This document shows, piece by piece, positions 1 through 7,987 of a stretch of DNA of 55,370 nt. This DNA is from SLQH01 sp964612995 (GTDB taxonomy: Bacteria; Planctomycetota; UBA11346): contig CAZTGE010000009.1 of NCBI GenBank assembly GCA_964612995.1, forward strand, positions 1 through 55,370, read 5' to 3'. Position 1 is the first letter of the stretch. Each line of letters starts with the position of its first letter. Position numbers and translations under genes: made by a program. A model generated the notes under the pieces. It was not told where the DNA came from, searched no databases, and saw nothing but the letters and a program-made list of their open reading frames with translations.

Positions 1-22
1 CGCGAGGGGGCAGCGCCCCCTC
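1..22 (-). terminator. Hairpin downstream of gyrB, also one copy of the repeat at the window ends
   Basis: Positions 4-22 form an 8-bp perfect stem (GAGGGGGC / GCCCCCTC) with a 3-nt AGC loop, 12 bp past the gyrB stop codon on the minus strand. The position suits a transcription terminator, but no clear T-run follows, so factor-independent action is uncertain. The first 20 bases of the window recur exactly as its last 20 bases. Confidence 0.5.
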
Positions 23-34
23 TGTAAAGAGGTC

Positions 35-2503
35 TCAGATATCGAGCTTTTTGGCTACGCTCAGCGCGTACCGCTCGATGAAGTCGCGGCGGATCGCGAC
101 ATCGTTGCCCATCAGGGTCGAGAAGACCTGCTCGGCCTCGAGGCCGTCGCTGAGGGTGACCTGGACCAGCGAGCGGCGCTCGGGGTCCATGGTCGTCTCC
201 CACAGCTGCTCCGGGTTCATCTCGCCCAGGCCCTTGTAGCGTTGGACATCGAGCCCGCGCTGGCCGTAGGTACGGATGACTTCGGGGATGGGGCGCAGCG
301 AGGTAAGTATGGTACGCTCTTTGTTGTCGCTGAGGACGAAGGGGTCGACGCGGTCGCTCGAGGTGTCGAACAGGAATTCGGGATTGAAGCCCATCATCCG
401 TAGTTTATCGAGACTGCGTTCGACGTGGCCGCGCTCGGTGAATTCGAGGATCTCGTAGCCGGGGTGGTCGCTGACGGAGGCCCCCTCCTCGGCCGCGACC
501 GAGGCTTCAACGCGCGTGCGGATGTCGCGGACCAGGGTCTGCGCCTCCTGCTCGGTGTAACAGTAGCGGTCGATCTCGCCGACGGTCACCCGGTAGAGCG
601 GGAGGACGTCGTGGTGGTCGCGCAGCTGGAGGTATTCCTCGAGTGTGAGGCCCTTGAGCGCGAGCACGTGGTCGTGGTGGTCGAACTCGGTCATGGTCTC
701 AACGAGTTCGCGCAGCGACTGGCCGGAGATTTCGCGTTCGATCCCGCTGTGGCGATCGAGCAGCACGGCATCGTTCAGACCGAGATCTGTGATCCAGCGG
801 GCGAGCTTGGCCTCGTTGAACACATATTCGCTCTTCTTGCCGCGGCTGACCTTGTACAGCGGCGGCTGGGCGACGAAGACGTGGCCGTTCTCGATCAGCG
901 GCAGCATCTGGCGGAAGAAAAAGGTCAGCAGCAGGGTGCGGATGTGCGAGCCGTCGACGTCGGCGTCGGTCATGATCACGATCTTGCCGTAGCGTAGGCC
1001 GGTGAGATTGAATTCCTCGCCGATGCCGCAGCCGAAGGCCTGGACCATGTTTGCAATTTCGTTGTGGGCGAGGACCTTGTCGATGCGGGCTTTCTCGACG
1101 TTGAGCAGTTTGCCGCGCAGTGGCAGGATGGCCTGTACGCGGGCGTCAGAGCCGACCTTGGCGCTGCCGCCAGCCGAGTCGCCCTCGACCAGGAACAGCT
1201 CGGTCTCGTCGACGTTGCGCGATTCGCAGTCGCGCAACTTGTCGGGCATGTTGGAGGCGCCGAGCAGGCCTTTGCGGTCCTTGCGCACCAGCTCGCGCGC
1301 CTTGCGGGCGGCGGCGCGGGCCTGTTGGGCCATCAGCGCCTTGCGCACGAGGGCCTTGGCGATCGCCGGGGTCTCCTCGAGGTGCTGAGCGAGGGCGGTG
1401 CCGAACATGTTCTGGACCACACCGGAGATCTCCGAGTTGATCAGCTTGTCCTTGGTCTGACCGCTGAACTTGGGGTCGCCCATCTTGACCGAGATGATCG
1501 CGGTCAGCCCCTCGCGCAGATCCTCTCCCGAGGGGGCCTTGTCCTTGCCGAGGAGGTTGTTGTTACGGGCGTAGGTGTTGAACACCCGGGTCAGCGCGAC
1601 CTTGAAGCCCTCGAGGTGGGTGCCGCCGTCACGGGTGCGGATGTTGTTGGCGAAGCCGAGCAGGCGCTCATCGTAGCTGTCGTTCCACTGCAGCGCGACC
1701 TCGAGGTCTGTGTCGGATTCGGGGTCGTGGAGATCGAAGTGGAGGATCTTCGGGTGCAGCGCTTCCTTGCCGCGGTTGAGGTATTTGACGAAGCCGGAAA
1801 GGCCGTCGGCGTGGTAGAACACCTCCGCCTTGCCCTCTTCGCGGTGGTCCTCGAAGTTGATGCGCACGCCCTTGTTGAGAAACGAGAGCTCGCGCAGGCG
1901 CGCGGCGATCGACTTGAAATCGAAGATGGTGTTCTCGCCGAAGATCTCGTAGTCGGGCTTGAAGCGGATGACGGTTCCGGTGTGCTCTGAGGTGCCGATC
2001 TCACTCAACTGCTTGCTGGTCTTGCCGCGTTCGAAGCGGATGTGGTAGCGCTTGCCGTCGCGGCAGACCTCGACCTCGAGCCAGCGCGAGACCGCGTTGA
2101 CGCAGCTGACGCCGACGCCGTGCAGACCGCCGGAGACCTTGTAGCTCTTGGAGTCGAACTTGCCGCCAGCGTGGAGCACGGTCATCACCACCTCGACGGT
2201 GGGCTTGCCTTCGGAGGCGTGGATCGCGACCGGGATGCCGCGGCCGTTGTCATAGACGGTGATGGAGTTGTCGTCGTTGATGGCGATGTCGATGGTGTCG
2301 CAGTAGCCGGCGAGGGCCTCGTCGATGGCGTTGTCGACCACCTCCCAGATGCACTGGTTCAAGCCGTTGGTCGAGGGGTCGCCGATGTACATGCCCGGCC
2401 GCTTGCGCACGGCCTCGAGGCCCTCGAGCACCTGGATCGAGTCCTCGTTGTAAGCGTTGGGATCAGCACGCGTTGCGTCGACCGGAATCGGCTCTTCCGC
2501 CAT
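35..2503 (-). CDS. gyrB: DNA gyrase subunit B
   Basis: ATPase subunit of DNA gyrase, which introduces negative supercoils together with GyrA. 822 residues, close to the usual 800-810. The N-terminal GHKL ATPase region shows RKRPGMYIGD, DNGRGIPV and GGLHGVGVS. The TOPRIM region shows LVEGDSAGGSA and MTDADVDGSHI. The C-terminus carries QRYKGLGEMNPEQLWETTMD, which with ILPLRGKLLNVEKA favours GyrB over ParE. A roughly 170-residue insert lies between the TOPRIM motifs and QRYKGLGEM, as in Gram-negative GyrB. The ATG at 2503 is chosen because a purine-rich GGGGGAGG run lies directly upstream; a TTG 21 nt further out is possible but less likely. The gene is transcribed away from the FHA gene's 3' end. 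gyrB is often origin-proximal, which agrees with parAB at the other end of the window. Confidence 0.97.
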   Translation of the reverse strand: MAEEPIPVDATRADPNAYNEDSIQVLEGLEAVRKRPGMYIGDPSTNGLNQCIWEVVDNAIDEALAGYCDTIDIAINDDNSITVYDNGRGIPVAIHASEGKPTVEVVMTVLHAGGKFDSKSYKVSGGLHGVGVSCVNAVSRWLEVEVCRDGKRYHIRFERGKTSKQLSEIGTSEHTGTVIRFKPDYEIFGENTIFDFKSIAARLRELSFLNKGVRINFEDHREEGKAEVFYHADGLSGFVKYLNRGKEALHPKILHFDLHDPESDTDLEVALQWNDSYDERLLGFANNIRTRDGGTHLEGFKVALTRVFNTYARNNNLLGKDKAPSGEDLREGLTAIISVKMGDPKFSGQTKDKLINSEISGVVQNMFGTALAQHLEETPAIAKALVRKALMAQQARAAARKARELVRKDRKGLLGASNMPDKLRDCESRNVDETELFLVEGDSAGGSAKVGSDARVQAILPLRGKLLNVEKARIDKVLAHNEIANMVQAFGCGIGEEFNLTGLRYGKIVIMTDADVDGSHIRTLLLTFFFRQMLPLIENGHVFVAQPPLYKVSRGKKSEYVFNEAKLARWITDLGLNDAVLLDRHSGIEREISGQSLRELVETMTEFDHHDHVLALKGLTLEEYLQLRDHHDVLPLYRVTVGEIDRYCYTEQEAQTLVRDIRTRVEASVAAEEGASVSDHPGYEILEFTERGHVERSLDKLRMMGFNPEFLFDTSSDRVDPFVLSDNKERTILTSLRPIPEVIRTYGQRGLDVQRYKGLGEMNPEQLWETTMDPERRSLVQVTLSDGLEAEQVFSTLMGNDVAIRRDFIERYALSVAKKLDI

Positions 2504-2639
2504 ATCCTCCCCCTCGGGGCACAAGAAACACCCAGCCTAGATCAGGGCGGGAATACGCAAGCACGGAGGGGCCCGGAGACCACGTTGCGCACAGGCCGAT
2601 GGGCCGCTCCACCGGGCCGCCGGCCTCGCGGCGGTGCGA

Positions 2640-4076
2640 TCAGATGACGATGTCCTGGTACAGGCTGTTGTCGATGTGGCAGCCCTTGAGCTGGCCGGCG
2701 ATCTGGTCGTCGTAGCCGCGGTCGCTGACCAGCCGGTCGATGATCGCCATGATGTCGGCCTGGGAATTCTCGGCGGTGCGTTCTTCGAAGGCGACCGCGA
2801 CCGCGAGGATGCGGTCTTCGGTATCGAGATCCTCCTCGCCGACGCCGAGCGGGCCGGTGCCGTCGAGGCGTTCGTGGCAGTTGCGGATCAGCGGCAGCAC
2901 CGCGGACAGGGTCTGGTTGTCGCCGAGCAGTTCGAACAGCATCGCGCGGGCGGCATCGTCATCGGCCGGCGCGCAGAGGTCGACCAGGTGGTGCAGCAGG
3001 CCGGCGACCTGCAACCGCCAGGTGGCCTCGGGCGAGAGGCGCAGTGCGCGTGCGAGCGCGGTCGCGGCCTGGGCGGTGCGCTCGCCGGTGCCCTGGCGTC
3101 CGCTGCGGTATTCCATCGCCTGCATCATGCTGGCGAGCGAATTCCACATCATCAACTGTTGACGGCGTCGCTGGTCGGCGGCCTGGAAGGCGAGGCCGAG
3201 CTGGACCGAGCAGGCGCTGAGCACCTCCATGTGGGTCTGTTCGAACGGTGAATCGCCGATGCCGCGGCTGACGTAGAGCACGCCGCGCGTCTGTCCGGCC
3301 ACCGTCAGCGGTACGCAGACCACCGAGCGGATGCCCTGCGAGACGATCGAGTCCTTGCGGTCGATGCGGGTGTCTTCGAGTGCATTGGCGGTGAAGAAGG
3401 CGCGGTTCTCGTTGACGGTACGGCGGATGATGGTGCGCGAGATCACCGGATTGGCGTGGGGCACGGTGCTGCGGACCGTGGACGGGTGCAGCCGGCCGGT
3501 CTGGCGGTTGCGCAGGAATATCAGCGCGGTCTCGGCCGGCATCGCCTCGAGCAGGAAGTCGAGGACCTTGGCCGTGACCTCGTGGTTCTCGGACTTGCCG
3601 ATGAGCTTGCCGACGTGATAGAGGATGCGCAGGTTGTCGGATTCGGCCGTCGAGCGCAGCGGATGCTGGTCGTGCTCGTCCTGGAGATCGCTCAGGTCGT
3701 CGATGCGGAATTCCAGCGTGTTGGACAACATGTCGTTGTCTTCGCTGTAGGCGATGCGATCTGAGGAATCATCATCGGTCAGGGCGATGCCCGGTTCGAA
3801 CACCAGCTCGGTGGTGCCGATCTTGATCACGTCGGCTTCGCGCAGGAGCTCCTCGTCTTCGAGCCGCTCGTCGTTGACGAAGGTGCCGTTCTTGCTCTTG
3901 AGGTCGCGGACGAAGAACATCCCGCCGACGGGGAAGACCTCGGCGTGGAAGCGGCTGGCGCTGCGGTCGAGGATCTGGATCCCCGCCTCGGCATCGCGGC
4001 CGATGGTCAGCGGCTGGTCTTCGATGGTCCGCTCGCGCCCGGCCATGGGGCCATTGCGGATCCGCAGTTTGGTCAT
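2640..4076 (-). CDS. FHA-GAF protein with degenerate HD-GYP-like C-terminus
   Basis: 478 residues, predicted cytoplasmic. Residues 1-96 are an FHA domain (G26-R27, S41-R-F-H44, N63-G-T), the fold that reads phosphothreonine peptides. Residues about 145-300 look like a GAF sensor domain. Residues about 325-435 follow the HD-GYP plan, but the metal ligands are lost: the HDIGK position reads HHLVD (362-366), the HHERxDGTGYP position reads NCHERLDGTGPL (399-410), and the first His of the HD motif is replaced in GERTAQAA. It is therefore probably a c-di-GMP or protein-binding pseudo-enzyme rather than a phosphodiesterase. Three Ser/Thr kinases at 18-27 kb could supply the phosphothreonine ligand, but that link is inference. 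The ATG at 4076 is chosen because the FHA fold starts there at once. Confidence 0.8.
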   Translation of the reverse strand: MTKLRIRNGPMAGRERTIEDQPLTIGRDAEAGIQILDRSASRFHAEVFPVGGMFFVRDLKSKNGTFVNDERLEDEELLREADVIKIGTTELVFEPGIALTDDDSSDRIAYSEDNDMLSNTLEFRIDDLSDLQDEHDQHPLRSTAESDNLRILYHVGKLIGKSENHEVTAKVLDFLLEAMPAETALIFLRNRQTGRLHPSTVRSTVPHANPVISRTIIRRTVNENRAFFTANALEDTRIDRKDSIVSQGIRSVVCVPLTVAGQTRGVLYVSRGIGDSPFEQTHMEVLSACSVQLGLAFQAADQRRRQQLMMWNSLASMMQAMEYRSGRQGTGERTAQAATALARALRLSPEATWRLQVAGLLHHLVDLCAPADDDAARAMLFELLGDNQTLSAVLPLIRNCHERLDGTGPLGVGEEDLDTEDRILAVAVAFEERTAENSQADIMAIIDRLVSDRGYDDQIAGQLKGCHIDNSLYQDIVI

Positions 4077-4117
4077 CCTGGTGTGTCCGTTTCCTCGAGT
4101 GCGTGGCTCCGATCGGT

Positions 4118-4141
4118 GCGACCGGTCGCCTGGCGAGTATA
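4118..4141 (-). promoter_or_regulatory. Possible -10 box and palindromic operator of the FHA-GAF gene
   Basis: Read on the minus strand, TATACT (4136-4141) is one base off the sigma70 -10 consensus and lies 60 nt before the ATG at 4076. A perfect 12-bp palindrome, GCGACCGGTCGC (4118-4129), sits where transcription would start, as a repressor site might. No convincing -35 element is visible (CTGGCC at 17-bp spacing), so this is tentative. Confidence 0.3.
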
Positions 4142-4200
4142 GGGGCGTGGCACCGATGGGCCAGTAGCGGTCGTGGTGGCGGACGGCCGCGAACGCGAGC

Positions 4201-5781
4201 TCAGAACAGGACGCCGGGGTTGAGGAGAAGCCCGGGGTCGAGCGCGCGTTTGACCGCTTGCATCGCCGCGAGCTCCGCGTCCGAGTACTGCACCGCCATG
4301 AAGGGCTTCTTGAGCCGGCCGATGCCGTGTTCGGCGGCGACGCTGCCACCCAGGCGCACCGCCTCGCGGGCGAAATCGGTGTAGATCGTCTTGGCGCGGT
4401 CGAGTTCCTCCGGGTTGCGCGGCAGGATGTTGACGTGGAGGTGGCCGTCGCCGACATGGCCGAAGATGACGAACTCGAGCCCCGCGGCTTCGAGCCGGGA
4501 CTCGTAGATCTCCATCATCTCGCCGAGCGCGGCGTCGGGCACGGCCATGTCGGTGCCGACCTTGTGCAGCGCCGCGAAGCTGCGTTTGCGCTCGCCGATC
4601 AGGGTGTTGACGGTCTCCGGCAGCGCGTGGCGCAGACGTTTCATCTCTACGCTGTCCTGGCGGGCGAAGCCGGCCCAGCTGAAGGCCGGGTCGATGTCGG
4701 CTTCGGCGCAGACTGCGCGCAGTGCGGCGTACTGGCGGTCGAGTTCGGCCTCGTCGGCGAAGGGCAGTTCGGTGTAGACCGCGGCGCCGACCCCCGCGGG
4801 CAGGCGGGCGAGTTCGACGTAGGCGGTGGTCGCTTCGCCGCGCGCGCGCATCAGCTCGAGCGCCCGGGGGCCGAAGTACTCCAGCGCCAGCGCCGGCAGA
4901 TCCGGGTGGCGCTTGACCGCGGCGACGTAGCGCAGCGCGGCGGTGCTGTCGGCGAGGAACTGGGTCAGGAACAGGCGGTTCGCGGGCTTGACGGTGAGGC
5001 GGACCTCGGCCGCGACGACCACGCCGAGGGTGCCTTCGCTGCCGATGAACAGGTCGATCGCGTCCATGTCGCGGCGCAGCAGGTAGCCGGCGTTGTGCTT
5101 GGTCGCGGGCTGGGTGAGATCGATCAGCGGTACGGTGGTGGTGCTGCCGTCGCGGGCTGAGAGGGTGAACGCGCCGTCGGCGCGGACCTCGCCGCGGCGC
5201 AGCTCGAGCACGCGGCCGTCGGCCAGTACCACGGTCAGGGCCCGGACCCAATCGCGGGTCGGCCCGTGGGCGAGGGTGCGCGCGCCCGAGGCGTTGGTGG
5301 CGATGGTCCCGCCGATGTGGGCGCTGATCTCGGTCGCGTCGATCGGGTAGTACAGCGGCTCCGGCGGTCGCCCTGAGGGATAGCTGCACAGGCCGTGGTC
5401 GAGCGCGTCGGCGAGTCCGGCGAGGGTGACCGAAGCGCCGACACGGGCGAACCAGGTGCCGTCGGCGTCGCGATCGACCACCGGGCGGCCGCTGAGATCT
5501 TCGAGGCTGAGGATCTCCTCGGCCTCGATCGGCACCGCGGCGCCAGCGATGCCGGTGCGGCCGGCGGAGATGGTCAGGCGGTGCCCGCGCCCGGCGACGG
5601 CCCGCACCGCCGCCGCCACCTCGTCGACACCATTGGGGAAGTGGAGCCGGGCCACGTTCTCGGCCTGCAGGCGCGACTCGTCCGCGAGGTAAGCGGCGAA
5701 ACCGGCACGGATCGCCTCCCAGCCGGCGACCTCGCGATAGGGCCGGGGTGCAGCGGGTTCGCGCGGCGTGAGCAGACTCAT
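4201..5781 (-). CDS. GlcD-type FAD-linked oxidase, likely D-lactate dehydrogenase of an Etf complex
   Basis: 526-residue 2-hydroxyacid dehydrogenase of the GlcD/D-LDH group. The N-terminal PCMH-type FAD domain shows SAGRTGIAGAAVPIEA and AHIGGTIATNASGARTLAHG. The C-terminal FAD-oxidase domain shows FGHVGDGHLHVNILPRN and the GlcD signature AAEHGIGRLKKPF, ending in DPGLLLNPGVLF. ATG at 5781 has GGAGGAG upstream and overlaps the etfA stop by 4 nt. It is the last gene of etfB-etfA-this gene, the same order as lctBCD of Acetobacterium, where the complex oxidises lactate with NAD+ while consuming reduced ferredoxin. Substrate is inferred from context. Glycolate or another 2-hydroxyacid cannot be excluded. 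Confidence 0.85.
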   Translation of the reverse strand: MSLLTPREPAAPRPYREVAGWEAIRAGFAAYLADESRLQAENVARLHFPNGVDEVAAAVRAVAGRGHRLTISAGRTGIAGAAVPIEAEEILSLEDLSGRPVVDRDADGTWFARVGASVTLAGLADALDHGLCSYPSGRPPEPLYYPIDATEISAHIGGTIATNASGARTLAHGPTRDWVRALTVVLADGRVLELRRGEVRADGAFTLSARDGSTTTVPLIDLTQPATKHNAGYLLRRDMDAIDLFIGSEGTLGVVVAAEVRLTVKPANRLFLTQFLADSTAALRYVAAVKRHPDLPALALEYFGPRALELMRARGEATTAYVELARLPAGVGAAVYTELPFADEAELDRQYAALRAVCAEADIDPAFSWAGFARQDSVEMKRLRHALPETVNTLIGERKRSFAALHKVGTDMAVPDAALGEMMEIYESRLEAAGLEFVIFGHVGDGHLHVNILPRNPEELDRAKTIYTDFAREAVRLGGSVAAEHGIGRLKKPFMAVQYSDAELAAMQAVKRALDPGLLLNPGVLF

Positions 5782-6998
5782 GATCGCTCCTCCCGCAGCG
5801 CGTTGCACCAGCGTTCGACGATCGGCTGCCAGTCGCCGACCAGGCCATAATCGGCGACGCTGAAGATCGGCGCGTGTGGGTCGGCGTTGATTGCGACCAC
5901 CGTCTGGGCGGAGCTCATTCCCACCGTGTGCTGGACCGCACCGGCCACGCCCACGGCGACGTAGAGCCGGGGGTGGACGGTCTTGCCGGTCTGGCCGACC
6001 TGGAGCCGGTAGGGCGCCCAGCCGGCGTCGACCGCGGCCCGGCTCGCGGCGAGCTGGCCGCCGAGCAGTTCGGCGAGTTCATTGAGGGTGGCGAAGCCCT
6101 CGGCTCCGCCAAGGCCGCGGCCGCCGGCGACCAGCACCTCGGCGTCGGCGATCGAGACCGCTTCGGCCTGGGTGCCGCTGGCCGGGCGCAGCAGCGCCAC
6201 GGGGTCGGTCGGCGGCTGTTCGCTCGCCGGGTGGCGGGCGAGGGTGGGCACCGCGGTGTCGATCGGCTCGGGGGCGGCGAAGACCTTGGGCCGGACGGTG
6301 GCCATCTGCGGTCGATGCCGGCGGGTGACGATCGCGGCCATGATGTTGCCGCCGAAGGCCGGGCGCGTCTGGACCAGATCCCCGTCGTCGTCGATCGCCA
6401 GGCCGGTGCAGTCGGCCGTCAGCCCGGTATCGAGCAGGATCGCCAGGCGTGGGATCATCGCCCGCCCGCGTCCGGTGGCTCCGGCGAGGACGATCTCCGG
6501 TCGGTGTTCGCGCAACAGATCGGCGAGCGCCTGGGCCACGGCGCCGTCGCGATGCAGCGCGAGTCCGGGGTGCTCGCACAGGTGTAGCGTGTCGACGCCG
6601 CGTCCACGTAGCTGGCGCTGCAGCGCGCTGGCGCAGGCCTCCTCACCGCCGGTGGTGGCGACCACCCGGACCCGGCAGCCGCGCTGGGCCGCGAGTTCGC
6701 GGGCCACGCCGACCAGTTCGTTGACCACCGGATGGAAACAGCCGGCGTGGTGTTCGCCCCAGACCCAGACGTCGCGACAGGCGCCGCGGTCGACCGGTGC
6801 GGGGCCGGCGGCTGCGGCCTCGGCGATGCTGATGGCATCGACCGGGCAGGCGTCGATGCAGGCGCCGCAGAGGGTGCAGCTGGCGCCGACCAACGGCGCG
6901 TCGCCGGTTCCCGCGGCGCTGAGCGCCGCGAAGGGGCAGGCGGCGATGCAGGCGCCGCAGCCGGTGCAGGTGTCTGCGTCGATGTGGAGGTGGGCCAT
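5778..6998 (-). CDS. etfA: Electron transfer flavoprotein alpha subunit with N-terminal two-cluster ferredoxin domain
   Basis: 406 residues. The first 55 residues are a bacterial-type 2[4Fe-4S] ferredoxin domain with two CxxCxxCxxxCP motifs (C11, C14, C17, C21 and C41, C44, C47, C51). The EtfA body follows. Its FAD domain shows LVAGGRGLGG, SRAAVDAGW, QVGQTGKTVHPRLYVAVGV and VAINADPHAPIF. The extra ferredoxin domain separates it from plain acyl-CoA Etf and matches the EtfA of electron-bifurcating or confurcating complexes, where it passes electrons between soluble ferredoxin and the Etf flavins. It is translationally coupled to etfB upstream (TGATG) and to the FAD oxidase downstream (ATGA). 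FixB-like alternatives are less likely because the partner is a GlcD-type enzyme. Confidence 0.92.
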   Translation of the reverse strand: MAHLHIDADTCTGCGACIAACPFAALSAAGTGDAPLVGASCTLCGACIDACPVDAISIAEAAAAGPAPVDRGACRDVWVWGEHHAGCFHPVVNELVGVARELAAQRGCRVRVVATTGGEEACASALQRQLRGRGVDTLHLCEHPGLALHRDGAVAQALADLLREHRPEIVLAGATGRGRAMIPRLAILLDTGLTADCTGLAIDDDGDLVQTRPAFGGNIMAAIVTRRHRPQMATVRPKVFAAPEPIDTAVPTLARHPASEQPPTDPVALLRPASGTQAEAVSIADAEVLVAGGRGLGGAEGFATLNELAELLGGQLAASRAAVDAGWAPYRLQVGQTGKTVHPRLYVAVGVAGAVQHTVGMSSAQTVVAINADPHAPIFSVADYGLVGDWQPIVERWCNALREERS

Positions 6999-7780
6999 CA
7001 GCCGGGCTCCCGGCTGGCGAGAGCACGCATCAACGCGGGGACGGTATCGGCCGGATCACCGAACAGCATCTGGCATTCGCCGCGCGCGGGCGGGGTGAAG
7101 ATCTCGACCACTCGGGTCGGCGAGCCCTCGAGCCCGCAGCGGGCGGGGTCGGCGCCGATCGCGGTGTGGTCCCAGTGGGGGATCGATGTCCGGCGGGCAT
7201 GCATCGCCTGGACCAGATCGCTCAGGCGCGGGATGCACGCCTCCTTGAGCACGGTGCAGAGGGCGGGCGTGGGCAGGCGCAGGTCCTCGTCGCCCTGATC
7301 GGTGAGCACGGTGGCATGGACCGCGCCGTCTTCGGCCGTGATCGCCTTGCAATCGATGGCTTGGGGCCAACCGAGGTGGGTGGCGATGCCCGGCCCGACC
7401 TGGGCCGTGTCGCCGTCGACCGCCATCTTGCCGCAGAGGACGAGGTCGACAGCACCCAGACGGTCGATCGCCCGGGCGAGGACATGGCTGGTGGCCCAGG
7501 TGTCGGCGCCGGCGAAGACGCGATCGGTCAACAGCACCGCTTCGTCGCAGCCGCGGGCGATGGCCTCGCGGCAGACCGCTTCGGCCTGGGGCGGACCCAT
7601 CGACAGCGCGATCGCGCTGCCGCCGTGGGCGCGGGCGAGTCGGACCGCGGTCTCCACGGCGTAGCTGTCGAGCGGATTGAGGACGCTGGCGATGCCCTCG
7701 CGGATGAGGGTTCCGCGGTCGGGATCGATCCGTACATCGCCGGTGTCCGGCACCTGCTTGACGCAGACGACCACGCGCAT
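6998..7780 (-). CDS. etfB: Electron transfer flavoprotein beta subunit
   Basis: 260 residues, the usual EtfB length. The start MRVVVCVKQVPDTG and the later ALNPLDSYAVETAVRLA and GKMAVDGDTAQVGPGIA are classic EtfB features. The last of these covers the nucleotide-binding loop that in bifurcating Etfs holds the second FAD. First gene of the etfB-etfA-oxidase unit; its TGA shares one base with the etfA ATG. The ATG at 7780 is set by homology, because the extension to 7858 is Arg-rich and unlike EtfB. No clear ribosome site precedes it. Instead a perfect 11-bp inverted repeat lies 2 nt upstream, suggesting operator or RNA control of the whole unit. Confidence 0.93.
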   Translation of the reverse strand: MRVVVCVKQVPDTGDVRIDPDRGTLIREGIASVLNPLDSYAVETAVRLARAHGGSAIALSMGPPQAEAVCREAIARGCDEAVLLTDRVFAGADTWATSHVLARAIDRLGAVDLVLCGKMAVDGDTAQVGPGIATHLGWPQAIDCKAITAEDGAVHATVLTDQGDEDLRLPTPALCTVLKEACIPRLSDLVQAMHARRTSIPHWDHTAIGADPARCGLEGSPTRVVEIFTPPARGECQMLFGDPADTVPALMRALASREPG

Positions 7781-7781
7781 G

Positions 7782-7808
7782 CGTGCGCAGCGTAGATCGC
7801 TGCGCACG
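7782..7808. promoter_or_regulatory. Perfect 11-bp inverted repeat abutting the etfB start
   Basis: CGTGCGCAGCG (7782-7792) and CGCTGCGCACG (7798-7808) are exact reverse complements separated by TAGAT. The element ends 2 nt before the etfB ATG and occupies the place of the ribosome site. It could be a dimeric regulator's operator or an mRNA hairpin that blocks initiation. Either would control the lactate/Etf operon; the sequence alone cannot decide between them. Confidence 0.5.
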
Positions 7809-7937
7809 GGCCACAACCGCGTAGTCGCCCATCGGCACGCGCGTCGGGCTGGGCGCATCGACGCGAACGGGTATGCTCACAGACGTCATGGTGGTATCAG
7901 CGGGCGCGATCAGGCGCGGTAGAATGTCGCGCGGGGG

Positions 7938-7958
7938 CCGGCGCCATGGCGGCGCCGG
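7938..7958 (+). promoter_or_regulatory. GC-rich hairpin in the leader of the propeller protein gene
   Basis: CCGGCGCC (7938-7945) pairs perfectly with GGCGCCGG (7951-7958) across the 5-nt loop ATGGC. It lies 30 nt before the proposed GTG start at 7988, and an upstream in-frame ATG (7946) falls in its loop. A TAGAAT sequence at 7920-7925 resembles a -10 box, but no -35 is evident. A leader stem or a bidirectional regulatory site is possible. Confidence 0.3.
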
Positions 7959-7987
7959 TATTCCGGCAATCCGACGAGGGGACGAAC

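Noticed and set aside
35..2503. Topoisomerase IV subunit ParE
   Set aside because: Motifs ILPLRGKLLNVEKA and QRYKGLGEMNPEQLWETTMD and the size of the insert favour GyrB.
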